Source: Hamiltosporidium magnivora
Taxonomy: Eukaryota; Microsporidia; Dubosqiidae
Assembly (NCBI GenBank): GCA_004325065.1
Contig: PITI01000121.1
Span: 1-20,674 of the forward strand
Length of the DNA stretch: 20,674 bases
Direction of reading: 5' to 3'
Within the stretch, counting starts at the first letter, position 1. The number at the start of each line of letters is the position of its first letter. The position numbers and the translations under genes were made by a program. Of the stretch, positions 20,301 to 20,674 are shown piece by piece. The notes under the pieces were generated by a model. The model was not told the DNA's origin and did no database searches. It saw nothing but the letters and a program-made list of their open reading frames with translations.

Positions 20301-20674
20301 AATAGTGGCAAGTGTTATATGTGTTTTCATGACATTAACGCAGTTCTAGGTTTAACATAAATAACTGCTACCCAAAACTCCAACAGTACCCCCTGTGATA
20401 CCTACATCCCAAAGCCTTTCATCTACCAGGTATTTAGAACCTAATTACTAGGCGAGGCAGTTGCTCGGAGTTGGTTAATGTCCGTTGCATGGAGTGTGAT
20501 CGAAGGCCGAAGCCCCCCTGGGCTCCCCCAAGACTATGCAGCATTCCCACTTACTCTACACTTTCTGAACCCAATAAACTTCTAGCTAAGATATATTTCA
20601 GAGAATTACATGGGGTCCACTTAGACAGTGCAATGTCATACCAACAGGTATAACCTGCTACTTAGCTTTCCTGG
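20301..20674 (+). repeat. Dispersed repeat family, copy E (cut by the window end)
   Basis: This is the most GC-rich and probably best preserved copy. It has the 5' block GACATTAACGCAGTTCT (20331-20347), GATACCTACATC, ATTTAGAACC, GTTGCATGGAGTGTGATCG, a C/G-rich stretch at 20505-20530, then CTAGCTAAGATATATTTC and the near-palindrome CAGGTATAACCTG (20645-20657). The 3' third seen in A, B and D lies beyond the window. A 60-codon frame inside it is not kept open in the other copies. Confidence 0.85.

Noticed and set aside
20471..20653. A 60-codon plus-strand frame
   Set aside because: It lies inside repeat copy E, starts without ATG, and the other copies carry stops and frame changes.

Overview
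The window is about 20.7 kb of very AT-rich eukaryotic DNA with few genes. It holds three intact protein genes, one retrotransposon remnant, several probable gene ghosts and a family of old dispersed repeats. No rRNA, tRNA, CRISPR array or bacterial-style operon was recognised. The best guess for the organism is a microsporidian with an expanded, gene-poor genome. The grounds are short intronless genes, two of the three intact genes starting as CCC directly followed by ATG (a start-site signature described for microsporidia), TATA-like boxes 20-30 bases upstream, and a fragment of the type of LINE I recall from large microsporidian genomes. This assignment is inference; no marker gene settles it.

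Layout: 1-3277 has no convincing gene but is less AT-rich than the rest. Repeat copy A (3278-3835, minus) follows. A secreted serine-rich protein gene (4353-4991, minus) has a 34-35 bp tandem repeat upstream of its promoter. Then comes a long AT-rich stretch with repeat copies B (6955-7520, plus) and C (8470-8905, minus). A short GC-richer insert at 9492-9722 looks like the joined 5' and 3' ends of an arthropod-type RTE retrotransposon. An unrecognised single-pass membrane protein (10040-10768, plus) is next, then a minus-strand gene ghost (11828-12297).

The clearest gene is 12654-13376 (plus), a short Mei2-like protein with two RNA-recognition motifs. It is followed by a LINE C-terminus remnant (14027-14382, plus) with an internal deletion and frameshift. 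The right third holds a probable polytopic membrane-protein ghost (15164-15424), repeat copy D (17165-17720, plus), a weak minus-strand frame (19206-19511) and repeat copy E, cut by the window end (20301-20674).

No shared operon or pathway links the three intact genes. The likely story is a decaying, transposon-littered accessory region in which a few standard-code genes survive. Its most notable content is the five-copy repeat family, the possible host-derived retroelement fragment and the reduced Mei2-like gene.
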